A stretch of 64,000 nt of DNA. Origin: an uncultured Amylibacter sp. GTDB lineage: Bacteria; Pseudomonadota; Alphaproteobacteria; Rhodobacterales; Rhodobacteraceae. A program made the translations under genes and the position numbers. The notes under the pieces are model-generated. The model ran no database searches, had not been told where the DNA came from, and worked only from the letters and a program-made list of their open reading frames with translations. The DNA lies in contig OY365741.1 of the NCBI GenBank assembly GCA_959347425.1, positions 2,132,501 through 2,196,500 of the forward strand, in the 5' to 3' direction. Positions 1 to 9,510 of the stretch are shown here, piece after piece; position 1 is the first letter of the stretch, and each line of letters starts with the position of its first letter.

Positions 1-1
1 C

Positions 2-85
2 AAGATTGTGTTGCGGATTGCGTTGCAGCAGTTGTTAAATCATTATGATAAGACGGATAATGGAGTGCCGCCGATGATAGGCTAG
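2..85 (+). CDS. C-terminal end of an unidentified protein (partial)
   Basis: An open frame enters from the left edge and stops with TAG at 83-85, giving 27 residues ending in DKTDNGVPPMIG. The stop is followed at once by the H repeats that normally mark gene ends here, which supports a real 3' end. The tail is too short to identify. It could belong with the sugar permeases further right, but the opposite-strand lipoprotein lies between them. Confidence 0.45.
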   Translation, partial: KIVLRIALQQLLNHYDKTDNGVPPMIG

Positions 86-155
86 GTGTTAGGTGTTAGT
101 GATTCGCGATAAATGATTTAACGATTAACGATTAACGATTAACATGCCCTAGTGA
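86..155. repeat. H heptad array at a gene boundary
   Basis: Units of 7 bp (GTTAGTG-like, then ATTAACG repeated three or four times) fill the gap between the partial gene and the 3' end of the lipoprotein gene on the other strand. Confidence 0.7.
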
Positions 156-3100
156 TTAGTTCGGGCTTGCCTGAAACCCGCCAATTAAAGTAAGTCCATT
201 TCCATGAAATACGCCAATCGCCCCCTTTGTTCCAATCAAACCAATCAACGGTCTATCAGTGTGTGGATTTCCCGAAAAATCAAAATTAACAGTCCCGCCC
301 AGAATACCCGCAGGAGTCCCACTGGGCAAGCCCGCGCCGAATAGCCCGTTAATAGTTACTGTGTTACCCGTTCCGACTCCGACCTCTGTCTCAGGTGCGG
401 TAATCCTGCCATTGGCAAAATCCACCGTCACAGTTGGTAAATCAACGTTCCTAACGCCACCTCCAGCGAGTCCTAAATGGAGGCTACCCGCCCAAGTTGC
501 CGTGCTTGTCGTGGGGACTGCTGGTCCCAAATCTGTTGTTGGTAACAGCCCCGCGCGAAACCTCCTCGTATCAAGACCACTAGACACGTTTCCATACATA
601 AGAACAAAGCCATCATTGCCACTTACCGCTTTTTTCAATCTAACCGTAACAGGTGCAAAGTTACCACTTGTAAAGGTGAAACCGTCCGTAGGCAAGCCCG
701 TTGCCGTGCCTTCTACGAATGCCCCCCTAGAATCCGTTGTCGTTGGTGTTGCGTATAGTGTCCGTTCATCCGTCCTAGCCGAATCTGCATAATACGTCTT
801 AAAGGTGGCATAGGTTGCCACAGACGGAGCGACATAATCGGCAACAAACCCGCCGAATTCAATTCCCGCCGTATTTCCGTTATTTATATTTGTAAAGACC
901 CCGACCAAACCCTCTTCGCCAATCAAACCCCGTGCTACGGTAGTAGTAGGATTAGTCCCAGAAGGGCTATACGTCACATCGCCCGTGATAATACCCTTGC
1001 CATCAAAATCAAGGTCAAATCTTACAAACCCGAACATGCCATTAATCGTTCCGCTATCTGTGCCGTCAAAGGTAAGGGTAAATTCAATATCATTGAGCGT
1101 TGCAGAATTACCAAAACTGAACTGCCCGGGCCATTTTGCTATTGCTATCGCCTCGGTCAAAGGCGCGCCCAAATCGGTGCTGGGCAGAATCCCGACAAAG
1201 TTATGGCTTATACCTGCGGGTGTATCCGAGGTGACGATTTTACCTACGCCATAGGCAAAACCATCCTTATCATCACCCGCACGGGTTGCCTTGTGCTGTG
1301 TTGTACCCGTCACCCCCGTTAAATCAAGCGTTCCATCTGTTTTTGGCCTGATGAAATGTGGCTTGGAGGTTGTTCTTGCGATTTCCACTGCTGAGCTGGT
1401 GGGCAGGGGATAATCAAACCCACGCAACCAATCACGAAACGTAACCTTGTCTATGTTATCATCCTCTGCTGGAACATAGGGTGCGGCAACAAACCCACCA
1501 ACGTAGGCAACGCCAGAGTCTGCGTTACCTATTATATTGTCTTTTGTACTACCATTAACCGCTCCAATATTACTCCCAGAAAGGAAAACCCCAACCGCAC
1601 CCTGTGCACCAATCAACCCTGTCAGAATCCCGTTGACGGGTTCGGCTGTGACTAGGGGACTCCCCGTGAATGCCCCACGAGTAGTCGTGCCAGTGATTAC
1701 CCCACCAGCATCATAAGTCCCCTTCAGTTGATAGTGTTGGTTGCCATTTGGATTTCCAGTTTTAACAATTCCCTCTATTGAACCAACAGAGCCATCAACC
1801 GCAGGATTCGTACCAAAAGTAATCTTTAACTGAAAATCTTCGTTGTTATCTTCAAAGCCCGCCCGAAAGATTTGAATCTGCCCGTACCATGTGACACTTC
1901 CAGAGGGTTCAGTCAGGGGCGCGCCCAAATCGGTATTCAGCAAAAGCCCCGCGTAATAAAGATAGTTACCAGTGGCAACAGTATCAAGAAAGGCAGCAAA
2001 GCCATCGCTGGCATCGCCCGCCCCGCCCAAAGGCTCGCCATTATACATGGCGGATTTGAGCGTCAAGCTAAAGTGTGTTGCGTCAGTCGCGCCCGTATCA
2101 TCCAGCCCTTCTCCATTCGTCACGGTTGCCAAGCCCGTCAAGAATTGTCTTTTACGCTCGGTTGCGGGGGTCGTGGCGGTAAGTGTAGCGGGTGGGGGAT
2201 TATCACCAAAGCTCTCCACCCAAGCACTGGTCTTCACCGCGCATTCGTCTGCACTCGGGTTTATTGTCGTGCAATAAGTTCCCACAATGTTTTTATAGTC
2301 CGTAAGAATAGCACAGCCCGGTCTCAAAGGGTCAAACGGATTGCTTGCACAGGACGACTCGGCAAGCGTATTGCCAACGCAACTGCCATGCCCGCCCCTG
2401 CTTGTATCAATGCCAAACTCTAAACAAGCATCACGCTGGGTGTTCAAAACCTGCCCATGTGTGCCATCCGTTTTGCAAACCGTCTTAAAGGCGTTGATGG
2501 GCATGGCACAATAAGTTGTTCGCAACCCCGCGTCAATCCCCACCACATCATTACACCCCTCATGGATAAACGGATTGGCTAGCAGACACATGGAAATAAG
2601 GCTGGTCGCGCAACTATCATCACCGCCCATGCCCGTGCCAAACATTTGGCAAGCCGTCACTCGTGTAGCAGTCACCGCACCATGCATTGTATCCATGCAT
2701 TTCGGATTCCAAGCGTTCGCAGGGGTTTGGCAATAGGGTGTTCTTATATCCGCGTTTATATTCGCGACATCATCACACCCCGCATGGGCAAACGGGTTGG
2801 TTATAGTACAAAAGGGAATAAGGATAGTTGCGCAAGTGGCGTGTCCATCGGTTTCATCCGTGCCATGCGTTTGGCAAATGGTTTCGCGGTCACCATCATA
2901 ATCACCATGCATGCAAGCGTTTGAGGTATCAAACAGATTCGCCTTGCAAAAAACCGTGGCAATCCCCATATCACCACGACAGCTATCGTCTTCATCTATA
3001 TTCGCTAAACATGCGGTTTGGCGTGTCATATCCGTATCTGTCAACCCCGTGCAGAAATCATCAAAAATATCGCCAGTCGTCCCGCAAATCAGCTCTTCTG

Positions 3101-3713
3101 TCGGCATGCACCGATTGGTGTTTTTATTGGTTAAACAAGTCATCCTGCGTTCATCAACGTATTTTTGCGCCACGCACCCCGTGGCAAACTCGTCTGCATC
3201 GCAAGTCCTTGCCAAAGCCTCGGCTTCGCAAATCTGGGGCGTTTTTCCCTCTTGATTGATGCACATGCTATTAAAATTATTGCGCTGTTGCACATATACC
3301 TCAGCCGTGCAAAGCGAATGAAAGAAATCATCCGTGCAAGCGTCCGTTATCGTTTGGGCGCAATCGGCGGGTTTTGTATTGGTGGTTTTGGTGACATCAC
3401 CGCAAAAAACCTCTGCCTGTTCTTTGGTCGGGGTGGTGCAAAGTCCATCAAAGACATTAGCATTACAAACGCGGGTTATTGTCGGGGCGCAATCATCTGT
3501 TTTTGTATCGGTGGTTTTGCCTTCATCACGGCAGAAAGTCACCTGTTGCGTTTCGGTGGGATTGGTGCAAGTCGTGCCGAACGGATTCGCCACGCAGGGG
3601 CCATCGCTGGTGATATTGATGTTATTGGTGGTGGGATTAACAGTAACACCCCCAGCACAAGCGGTTAGCAGGGCAAGCCCCGCAAGAACGGTTAAAAGTT
3701 TGATATATGGCAT
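156..3713 (-). CDS. Giant Cys-rich surface lipoprotein with three TbpB-like barrel repeats
   Basis: Predicted lipoprotein of 1185 residues. The start MPYIKLLTVL at 3713 is preceded by AAGGGA at good spacing, and LLTAC is a lipobox; a longer frame to 3785 would bury this signal. Residues about 35-490 hold many Cys-containing units (for example NVFDGLCTTP, DEFATGCVAQ, NPFAHAGC), roughly 40-55 residues each. Residues about 497-745, 760-958 and 965-1185 are three barrel-like units ending in G-L-I-G-x-x-G-A-x-G-V-F and GGF(V/Q)A. The same ending recurs in the lipoproteins at 25198 and 28466. This resembles the C-terminal barrel of transferrin-binding-protein-like surface lipoproteins. The ligand is unknown, and no Slam-like exporter is visible in the window. 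The Cys-rich half matches no family I recognise. Confidence 0.8.
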   Translation of the reverse strand: MPYIKLLTVLAGLALLTACAGGVTVNPTTNNINITSDGPCVANPFGTTCTNPTETQQVTFCRDEGKTTDTKTDDCAPTITRVCNANVFDGLCTTPTKEQAEVFCGDVTKTTNTKPADCAQTITDACTDDFFHSLCTAEVYVQQRNNFNSMCINQEGKTPQICEAEALARTCDADEFATGCVAQKYVDERRMTCLTNKNTNRCMPTEELICGTTGDIFDDFCTGLTDTDMTRQTACLANIDEDDSCRGDMGIATVFCKANLFDTSNACMHGDYDGDRETICQTHGTDETDGHATCATILIPFCTITNPFAHAGCDDVANINADIRTPYCQTPANAWNPKCMDTMHGAVTATRVTACQMFGTGMGGDDSCATSLISMCLLANPFIHEGCNDVVGIDAGLRTTYCAMPINAFKTVCKTDGTHGQVLNTQRDACLEFGIDTSRGGHGSCVGNTLAESSCASNPFDPLRPGCAILTDYKNIVGTYCTTINPSADECAVKTSAWVESFGDNPPPATLTATTPATERKRQFLTGLATVTNGEGLDDTGATDATHFSLTLKSAMYNGEPLGGAGDASDGFAAFLDTVATGNYLYYAGLLLNTDLGAPLTEPSGSVTWYGQIQIFRAGFEDNNEDFQLKITFGTNPAVDGSVGSIEGIVKTGNPNGNQHYQLKGTYDAGGVITGTTTRGAFTGSPLVTAEPVNGILTGLIGAQGAVGVFLSGSNIGAVNGSTKDNIIGNADSGVAYVGGFVAAPYVPAEDDNIDKVTFRDWLRGFDYPLPTSSAVEIARTTSKPHFIRPKTDGTLDLTGVTGTTQHKATRAGDDKDGFAYGVGKIVTSDTPAGISHNFVGILPSTDLGAPLTEAIAIAKWPGQFSFGNSATLNDIEFTLTFDGTDSGTINGMFGFVRFDLDFDGKGIITGDVTYSPSGTNPTTTVARGLIGEEGLVGVFTNINNGNTAGIEFGGFVADYVAPSVATYATFKTYYADSARTDERTLYATPTTTDSRGAFVEGTATGLPTDGFTFTSGNFAPVTVRLKKAVSGNDGFVLMYGNVSSGLDTRRFRAGLLPTTDLGPAVPTTSTATWAGSLHLGLAGGGVRNVDLPTVTVDFANGRITAPETEVGVGTGNTVTINGLFGAGLPSGTPAGILGGTVNFDFSGNPHTDRPLIGLIGTKGAIGVFHGNGLTLIGGFQASPN

Positions 3714-3788
3714 GAGCGTGTCCCTTTGCACTTGTTGTTTTGTATTTCCACAATAAACATAGTTTTGCGGGGCTGTCAAGATCAAAAA

Positions 3789-3868
3789 AAACTAATCGTT
3801 AATAACTATTTGACTTTCCCACAAAAATAATCCAACTAACAACTAACAACTAATAACTAATAACTATC
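3789..3868. repeat. H heptad array between divergent genes
   Basis: Runs of AACTAAC/AACTAAT-type heptads end just before the ATG of the first sugar permease. A single TAATCGTTAATAACTA patch sits at the left end. Confidence 0.7.
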
Positions 3869-3870
3869 TT

Positions 3871-4755
3871 ATGCGCCACTTTTGGAAAACCAACCAGCAA
3901 ACCATCGCCCCTTGGCTGTTCGTTCTGCCAGGGCTGCTGATGTTTTCGCTTTACGTCCTTATTCCCATATTCCAATCGCTCAGCATTTCTTTTTATAAAT
4001 GGGACGGGCTGGGCGAAAAAACATGGATAGGCATGGGCAACTACGTTGAACTCATGGATGACGAGGCATTTTATACCTCGCTGAAAAACAACGTTCTTTG
4101 GCTGGTTTTTTATATGCTGGCACTGCCCGCGGGGCTGTTCATGGCGCTATTCTTAAACCAAACAATCCGAGGCATCCGCATCTATAAATCCCTGTTTTTC
4201 TTCCCTTTTGTCATCTCTCAAGTCGTTGTCGGGCTGGTTTTTTCGTGGTTCTACGACCCCAGCAACGGGTTATTAAACATCCTGCTTGGCTGGTTCGGGC
4301 TGGGGCCAATAGCGGTGCTGGCGGACGAACGCTATGTCACCTACGGTATCATAGCCGCGGGGCTCTGGCCGCAAACCGCCTATTGCATGATTTTATACCT
4401 GACGGGATTGAACTCGGTTGACCCCGAACAGGTGGAGGCAGGGCGACTGGACAATGCCAAAGGCTGGCGCATGTTATGGTACGTTATTTTACCGCAACTG
4501 CGCCCCGCGACCTTTATAGCAGGGATTGTGACGATTATCGGAGCCTTGCGCTCGTTTGATTTGATTTCCATTATGACGGATGGCGGGCCCTATGGAACCT
4601 CTCGCGTGTTGGCGTTTTATATGTATGAAAAAGCCCTGTCGGAATACGGTTTCCGTATGGGTTATGGCTCTGCCATAGCCGTGGTGCTGTTTTTAATTAT
4701 GATGGTGTATATCGCGTTTTTCCTAACCCGCATGTATCAAGATGAAAGGCGATAG
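3871..4755 (+). CDS. Sugar ABC transporter permease, MalF/UgpA type
   Basis: Inner-membrane subunit of a binding-protein-dependent carbohydrate importer, 294 residues. Hydrophobic helices start at about residue 14 (PWLFVLPGLLMFSLYVLIP) and continue through the protein. The EAA loop that docks to the ATPase is visible near residues 187-212 (VEAGRLDNAKGWRMLWYVIL then P-Q-L-R-P). The second permease follows 3 nt later, so the two are co-transcribed and probably form a heterodimer. No ATPase or binding protein is adjacent, so the substrate cannot be assigned and the rest of the importer must lie elsewhere. Confidence 0.9.
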   Translation: MRHFWKTNQQTIAPWLFVLPGLLMFSLYVLIPIFQSLSISFYKWDGLGEKTWIGMGNYVELMDDEAFYTSLKNNVLWLVFYMLALPAGLFMALFLNQTIRGIRIYKSLFFFPFVISQVVVGLVFSWFYDPSNGLLNILLGWFGLGPIAVLADERYVTYGIIAAGLWPQTAYCMILYLTGLNSVDPEQVEAGRLDNAKGWRMLWYVILPQLRPATFIAGIVTIIGALRSFDLISIMTDGGPYGTSRVLAFYMYEKALSEYGFRMGYGSAIAVVLFLIMMVYIAFFLTRMYQDERR

Positions 4756-4758
4756 CAG

Positions 4759-5607
4759 ATGTTCCCAACACCCATAGCCCATCGCGCCCCCATGCACCGC
4801 TTGTTTTACAAGGTGGCAGTGCCAATCGCGCTGATTATCTGGCTGTTGCCTCTGATAGCGGTTGCTCTGACCGCCATTCGCCCTGCCGCCGATATTACGG
4901 CGGGTAATTATTGGGGCTGGCCGAGCGCGTTTAATCTGTGGCAGAATTACAGCGATGTGTTTAACAATTCCCCCATTGCGTGGTATATTTTAAACAGTTT
5001 CAAGGTCACGATTCCCACGGTTATAGGCACGGTTGCTCTGTCGTGTATGACGGGGTTTGCCTTGGGAGTCTATCGGTTTCGCGGCGGGTTGTTTTTGTTC
5101 TTTTTGTTTGTGGCGGGGAATTTTGTGCCGTTTCAAATCCTGATGATACCGGTGCGCGATTTTACTTTACGGTTGGGGTTGTATGATACGACTATGGGGC
5201 TGGTGATGTTTCACATAGCCTTTCAGGCGGGGTTTTGCACTCTGTTTATGCGTAATTTCATCCGCGCCTTGCCGTTTGAATTGATAGAGGCCGCGCGAGT
5301 AGAGGGTGTCAGCGAATTCCAAATCTTCCGTTATATTGTGTTGCCGTTAATGCGCCCTGCGATTGCGGCGTTAAGCGTGCTGGTTTTCACGTTTATTTGG
5401 AATGATTACTTTTGGGCGACGGTTTTGACGCAAGGCTCTGATACGCAGCCCGTGACGGCTGGGTTGTATAGTTTGAACGGGCAATGGCTGGCGGCGTGGC
5501 ATTTGATTTCGGCAGGGTCTATTGTGGCGGCGATGCCCCCTGTGCTGATGTTTTTCTTGATGCAGAAGCATTTTATTGCGGGGTTGACGTTGGGGGCGGT
5601 TAAGTAG
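4759..5607 (+). CDS. Sugar ABC transporter permease, MalG/UgpE type
   Basis: Second membrane subunit of the importer, 282 residues, close to the family's usual size. The N-terminal helix is ALIIWLLPLIAVALTAI. The EAA motif reads ELIEAARVEGVSEFQIFRYI followed by VLPLMRP. The start follows the previous stop by 3 nt. The last hydrophobic segment and the GLTLGAVK tail are typical of the MalG branch, whose C-terminus contacts the ATPase. The convergent LysR gene ends 19 nt downstream. Confidence 0.9.
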   Translation: MFPTPIAHRAPMHRLFYKVAVPIALIIWLLPLIAVALTAIRPAADITAGNYWGWPSAFNLWQNYSDVFNNSPIAWYILNSFKVTIPTVIGTVALSCMTGFALGVYRFRGGLFLFFLFVAGNFVPFQILMIPVRDFTLRLGLYDTTMGLVMFHIAFQAGFCTLFMRNFIRALPFELIEAARVEGVSEFQIFRYIVLPLMRPAIAALSVLVFTFIWNDYFWATVLTQGSDTQPVTAGLYSLNGQWLAAWHLISAGSIVAAMPPVLMFFLMQKHFIAGLTLGAVK

Positions 5608-5625
5608 TGAATTGTGAGTTGTGAA

Positions 5626-6522
5626 TTATGGGTTTCGCAACTTCCGCCGAAACACGGTAATCTCTTCCACCACGAAATCGCGGAACGCACGGGCACGTTT
5701 GGAATGGCGCAACTCCTCTGGAAACGCCAGATACACGGGGATATCGTCGCTTTGCTCGTCAGGCAGAACGCGAATCAGCTGGGGAAACTTCAACGCAGCA
5801 TAGTTCGGCAGAACCCCGATACCTATATCGTGCAAAGTCGCCTGCAACACGCCAAAATAGTTATTCAGGGTCAAATGCGACGAATGGTCTTTGGACAATA
5901 ACGGCTTTAACCACGCGGCACTTTGATTGACCTGCTGGCTGGATAGGCTCTGGCTGATGATGCGATGGTTTGCCAAATCCTCAAAGGAATCAGGCATTCC
6001 AGCCTTATCCAGATAGGCGCGGGTAGAAAATAATTGCATCGTAACATCCATCAGACGGCGGCGAATAAGCGCGGCTTGGGACGGTTTTTTCATGCGAATA
6101 GCGACATCCGCCTCGCGCATCGGCAAATCCAGCACGCGTTCCTCCAAAATCAGGTCGATTTTTAACTGCGGATACTGCTCGTACAACCGCGCAAGGCGGG
6201 GCGCGAGCCAAAGCGTGCCAAAGCCTGTCGTCGTCGTCACCCGCAATTCCCCGAAGATTTCGTTTTCGGTATCGCGGATTTGGGCGGTCGCGGCCTCCAA
6301 CTGATGCGACATGTTTTTCGTGGCTTTATACAGGAGTTCCCCTTGCTCGCTGAGCAAAAGCCCCCGTGCATGGCGATGAAACAAAGGCACATCCAGCGAT
6401 TCCTCTAGTCCGCGGATTTGGCGGCTGACCGCCGATTGTGATAAATGCAGCAGGTCGCCAGCGTGGGTGAGGTTGCCCATGTCCGCAACCGCATGAAAAA
6501 TGCGCAGTTTGTCCCAGTCCAT
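5626..6522 (-). CDS. LysR-family transcriptional regulator
   Basis: 298 residues with the standard layout: a winged helix-turn-helix at about residues 1-60 (LTHAGDLLHLSQSAVSRQIR is the recognition region) and a LysR substrate-binding domain from about residue 90. The N-terminus MDWDKLRIFHAVADMG is a form common in Alphaproteobacteria. It converges on the sugar permeases, so control of them is possible but not shown. Its own upstream region (6523-6590) has no clear palindrome apart from repeats. The effector is unknown. Confidence 0.9.
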   Translation of the reverse strand: MDWDKLRIFHAVADMGNLTHAGDLLHLSQSAVSRQIRGLEESLDVPLFHRHARGLLLSEQGELLYKATKNMSHQLEAATAQIRDTENEIFGELRVTTTTGFGTLWLAPRLARLYEQYPQLKIDLILEERVLDLPMREADVAIRMKKPSQAALIRRRLMDVTMQLFSTRAYLDKAGMPDSFEDLANHRIISQSLSSQQVNQSAAWLKPLLSKDHSSHLTLNNYFGVLQATLHDIGIGVLPNYAALKFPQLIRVLPDEQSDDIPVYLAFPEELRHSKRARAFRDFVVEEITVFRRKLRNP

Positions 6523-6589
6523 TGTGGTCGCCTTTGGTTCGTGTGGTGTTCGGGGTATTATGACGGATTTTGGACGGGTTGTAAAGGTT

Positions 6590-6944
6590 TAATGATTAGT
6601 GATTAGTGATTAACGATTAGTGGGGGCTTTTGTGCATATAGGGCTTTACATAAGGGCAGTTGAACCTGCCCGACCAAGATAAAATCATGTAAAGCCCATA
6701 CACAAAAGCCTTTGGTTACAAGATGATAAGGTCTCTATAAATTTACTTAGGCTTTGCCTAGATACTAGGACAGGCAAAAGCCACAAAACCCCGTCCAGCT
6801 CTCCGCAGGAGGGGTGGGCGGGTGGGCAACCGAACGCAGTGAGGGCGCAACAAAAAACCTCTGCTCTTAATCCCTAAAAACGAACGCCTAATCTCTAGTA
6901 ACCAATCATTAATCACTAATCACTAACCACTAATCACTAAAACC
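6590..6944. repeat. Intergenic mosaic: H, S with P at its tip, truncated V, C, H
   Basis: An H array (6594-6622) is followed by a long hairpin S at about 6623-6712. Its arms are GGCTTTTGTG/CACAAAAGCC and then GGGCTTTACAT/ATGTAAAGCCC, with the P hairpin (6654-6671) inside. A shortened V block, a C block (about 6785-6870) and a closing H array of the opposite sense follow. The block fills the whole gap between the LysR and TusA-like genes; I see no gene in it. Confidence 0.8.
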
Positions 6945-7193
6945 CTATTTCCGCAAATAAAACACATCCGCCCCTGCCGTTTCTTTATGTTTCACCACGC
7001 GATGCCTCTGCTGAGCGCAGAAATGCGGCACATCAATCCGTGCGGCTGGATCGTCCGTCATAAGACGCAGGATTTGCCCCGCGTCCAAGCCCTTTAACGC
7101 CTTACGCGCCTTCAAAACAGGCAGAGGACACAGCAACCCCGTTGCATCCAACGCGGCATGATATTCCATATCATCGGCTAAATCATATATCAT
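6945..7193 (-). CDS. TusA-family sulfur-carrier protein
   Basis: 82 residues from the ATG at 7193, which is preceded by GAGG and reads MIYDLADDMEYHAALDATGL. The CPxP motif with the sulfur-carrying cysteine is present in GLLCPLPVLKARKAL near residue 22. TusA-family proteins pass persulfide sulfur to tRNA thiolation, molybdenum-cofactor or other pathways; which one applies here is not visible. The start overlaps the end of the RHH_4 gene by 11 nt, so the two are translationally coupled. The longer frame starting at 7235 lies entirely within that upstream gene and is unlikely. Confidence 0.88.
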   Translation of the reverse strand: MIYDLADDMEYHAALDATGLLCPLPVLKARKALKGLDAGQILRLMTDDPAARIDVPHFCAQQRHRVVKHKETAGADVFYLRK

Positions 7194-7422
7194 CTGCCCC
7201 GACCTCAACCTTCGCCTGATACCAGCGCAACACATAAATCCGAATAGCGGTTGCCAGAGTCACCGCCCCTGCATCCCTTGCCACATCAATATCCTTTGCT
7301 AAATGATTGATTGACAACCCTTTTTCATCGGCTATATTTTTAAACGCCAGCCAAAACGGGTCTTCAATAGACACGCTGGTCAAATGCCCACTTATCTTTA
7401 ACGAACGTTTGCGTGGCCGCAT
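7183..7422 (-). CDS. Ribbon-helix-helix domain protein (RHH_4 type)
   Basis: 79 residues from the ATG at 7422, which has AAAGGGGG five bases upstream; a GTG at 7440 is the alternative. The sequence RKRSLKISGHLTSVSIEDPF is the recognisable N-terminal strand of the RHH_4 family, a small DNA-binding fold common in Alphaproteobacteria. Its target is unknown. It sits 24 nt after fumC and overlaps the TusA-like gene, giving the run sspB-fumC-RHH_4-tusA on one strand. Confidence 0.85.
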   Translation of the reverse strand: MRPRKRSLKISGHLTSVSIEDPFWLAFKNIADEKGLSINHLAKDIDVARDAGAVTLATAIRIYVLRWYQAKVEVGADDI

Positions 7423-7446
7423 AAATCCCCCTTTAATCACGAAAAT

Positions 7447-8838
7447 CTACCTCGGCCCAATCATATCGCGCGGTTGCACGATGCGATCAAAGGTTGCCTC
7501 ATCGACGAAACCCAAACGCACCGCTTCCTCCCGCAAGGTCGTGCCATTCTTATGCGCGGTCTTTGCCACCTGCGTGGCGTTATCATAGCCAATCTCAGGC
7601 GCAAGAGCGGTCACCAGCATCAGGCTTTGCTCCATTAACATCCCAATCCGCGCCTCATCCGCGCGTATCCCAACGGCGCAATTATCATTGAACGCACGCA
7701 CGGCATCGCCCAATAATTGCAACGATTGCAACACGTTATACGCCATCATCGGCTTATACACATTCAATTCAAAATGCCCTTGCGAGCCCGCAAACCCGAC
7801 CGCCGCGTCATTGCCCAAGACATGAGCGCAAACCTGCGTCAAAGCCTCACACTGCGTAGGATTAACCTTGCCCGGCATTATCGAACTGCCTGGTTCGTTC
7901 TCTGGTAATATCAGCTCGCCCAAACCGCAACGGGGACCCGAGCCCAGAAACCGTATGTCATTGGCTATCTTAAACAACGACACAGCCACGGTTTTTAACG
8001 CGCCCGACATTTCCACCAGAGCGTCATGTGCCGCCAAAGCCTCAAACTTATTCGGGGCAGTAATAAAGGGCAGGGCGGTTATCCGTGCGATTTCCCCCGC
8101 CACCTGCACATCCCAGCCTATCGGCGTGTTTAACCCCGTTCCCACGGCCGTGCCACCTTGCGCCAAAGGGTATATATTGGCTAACGCCGCGTCCAGACGG
8201 GCTATGCCCTGTGCGATTTGATGGGTGTAGCCCGAAAACTCCTGCCCTAGCGTCAGGGGCGTCGCATCCTGCGTATGTGTCCGCCCGATTTTGATAATAT
8301 CAGCGAATTCGGCGGTTTTGCTGGCAAAAGTCGCGTGTAAAGCCTGCAACGCGGGCAGGGTGATTTCCACAGCGGACAGGGCGACGGCGATATGCATAGC
8401 CGTTGGGAAAGTGTCGTTAGAAGACTGCCCCATATTGCAATGGTCGTTCGGGTGAATCGGGGTTTTACTGCCCAATTCACCGCCCAGCAGTTCGATGGCT
8501 CGGTTGGAAATAACCTCGTTCGCGTTCATATTTGATTGCGTGCCAGACCCCGTTTGCCACACAACCAGAGGGAAATGGTCGTCCAGTTGGTTATCGGCGA
8601 CTTCGGTCGCGGCGGTGATAATGGCATCGGCGAGGGGCGGGGGCAACCGCCCCAAATCGCGATTAACCGTGGCGCAGGCCTGTTTGATAATACCGAGGGC
8701 GCGGATAATCGCGCGGGGTTGCTGTTCCCAGCCTATCGGGAAATTCATCAGGCTACGCTGGGTTTGCGCGCCCCAGTATTTGTCGGACGGCACGGATAAT
8801 GCGCCAAAACTATCGGTTTCTGTGCGGATATTTGTCAT
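7447..8838 (-). CDS. fumC: Fumarate hydratase class II
   Basis: Oxygen-stable, iron-free fumarase converting fumarate to malate in the TCA cycle; 463 residues, the normal length. The fumarase/aspartase signature [13 protein letters not shown] is present near residue 317, along with the substrate-binding stretches [19 protein letters not shown] and [20 protein letters not shown]. The start ATG at 8838 follows sspB by 17 nt, so the pair is co-transcribed. Nothing appears missing. Confidence 0.96.
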   Translation of the reverse strand: MTNIRTETDSFGALSVPSDKYWGAQTQRSLMNFPIGWEQQPRAIIRALGIIKQACATVNRDLGRLPPPLADAIITAATEVADNQLDDHFPLVVWQTGSGTQSNMNANEVISNRAIELLGGELGSKTPIHPNDHCNMGQSSNDTFPTAMHIAVALSAVEITLPALQALHATFASKTAEFADIIKIGRTHTQDATPLTLGQEFSGYTHQIAQGIARLDAALANIYPLAQGGTAVGTGLNTPIGWDVQVAGEIARITALPFITAPNKFEALAAHDALVEMSGALKTVAVSLFKIANDIRFLGSGPRCGLGELILPENEPGSSIMPGKVNPTQCEALTQVCAHVLGNDAAVGFAGSQGHFELNVYKPMMAYNVLQSLQLLGDAVRAFNDNCAVGIRADEARIGMLMEQSLMLVTALAPEIGYDNATQVAKTAHKNGTTLREEAVRLGFVDEATFDRIVQPRDMIGPR

Positions 8839-8855
8839 GTGGGGAGTCCTTTGGT

Positions 8856-9389
8856 CTAGGGTTTCTTGAAGTCTTTAAAGGATAATACGTTTTTGGCAGG
8901 GTTTGGAGGGGTTGGTTTAGATGCGGGTTTGGCAGGGGCTTTTGGCGAGGGTTTAGATGCGACTTTAGCAGATTTAGCGGGGGATTTAGACCCCTGCATC
9001 GGGTTATCCTCGCTTAAACTCTGCATATCAATCCGTTGAAATTGCAACACAAACTCCACAGACGGGTCGGCAAAAGACAGGATAGAGGCAAAGGGTATCA
9101 CCAGAGGCTCTGCCTGATTATCAAAATTAAGAGTAACCTGAAAATCCGCCTCATTCACCTGTAAATTCTCATACCAATCCTGAATAATAACGGTCATTTT
9201 TTCGGGGTAAGCGTGGCGCAAACTATCCGCCATCAAAACCCCGTCCGCCTGGGTGTCAAACTGGATATAAAAGTGGTGTTTATCGGGCAAACCCTTATCC
9301 GCAACTCCGCGTAATATGGACGCAATCAGCCCGCGCATAGCGTTATTCATCAGCACGGGGTAGTTTATTTTCGGGGTGGGTGCGGTCAT
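8856..9389 (-). CDS. sspB: ClpXP protease specificity-enhancing factor SspB
   Basis: Adaptor that binds ssrA-tagged proteins and delivers them to ClpXP. It has 177 residues: a folded domain at about 1-130 ([57 protein letters not shown]) and a Lys/Pro/Ala-rich linker at 135-170 (repeats of PAKPASKP) ending in LSFKDFKKP, the flexible tail that contacts ClpX. This is the alphaproteobacterial form. The gene heads the fumC transcription unit. Confidence 0.92.
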   Translation of the reverse strand: MTAPTPKINYPVLMNNAMRGLIASILRGVADKGLPDKHHFYIQFDTQADGVLMADSLRHAYPEKMTVIIQDWYENLQVNEADFQVTLNFDNQAEPLVIPFASILSFADPSVEFVLQFQRIDMQSLSEDNPMQGSKSPAKSAKVASKPSPKAPAKPASKPTPPNPAKNVLSFKDFKKP

Positions 9390-9510
9390 AAATTCGCCTT
9401 TCTGGGGGATTATAGCAAATCGGTGCGGGTATTAAAAGGGCGACTTGCAATTTTTATTTTTATTGCTAAAAAGGCAGATATTAACAACTCAAACCAACAA
9501 GGCATCCCCT

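Noticed and set aside
1872..2423. 183-codon plus-strand frame opposite the Cys-rich lipoprotein
   Set aside because: The minus strand encodes a lipobox protein with internal repeats; the opposite frame shows no signal or ribosome-binding site.
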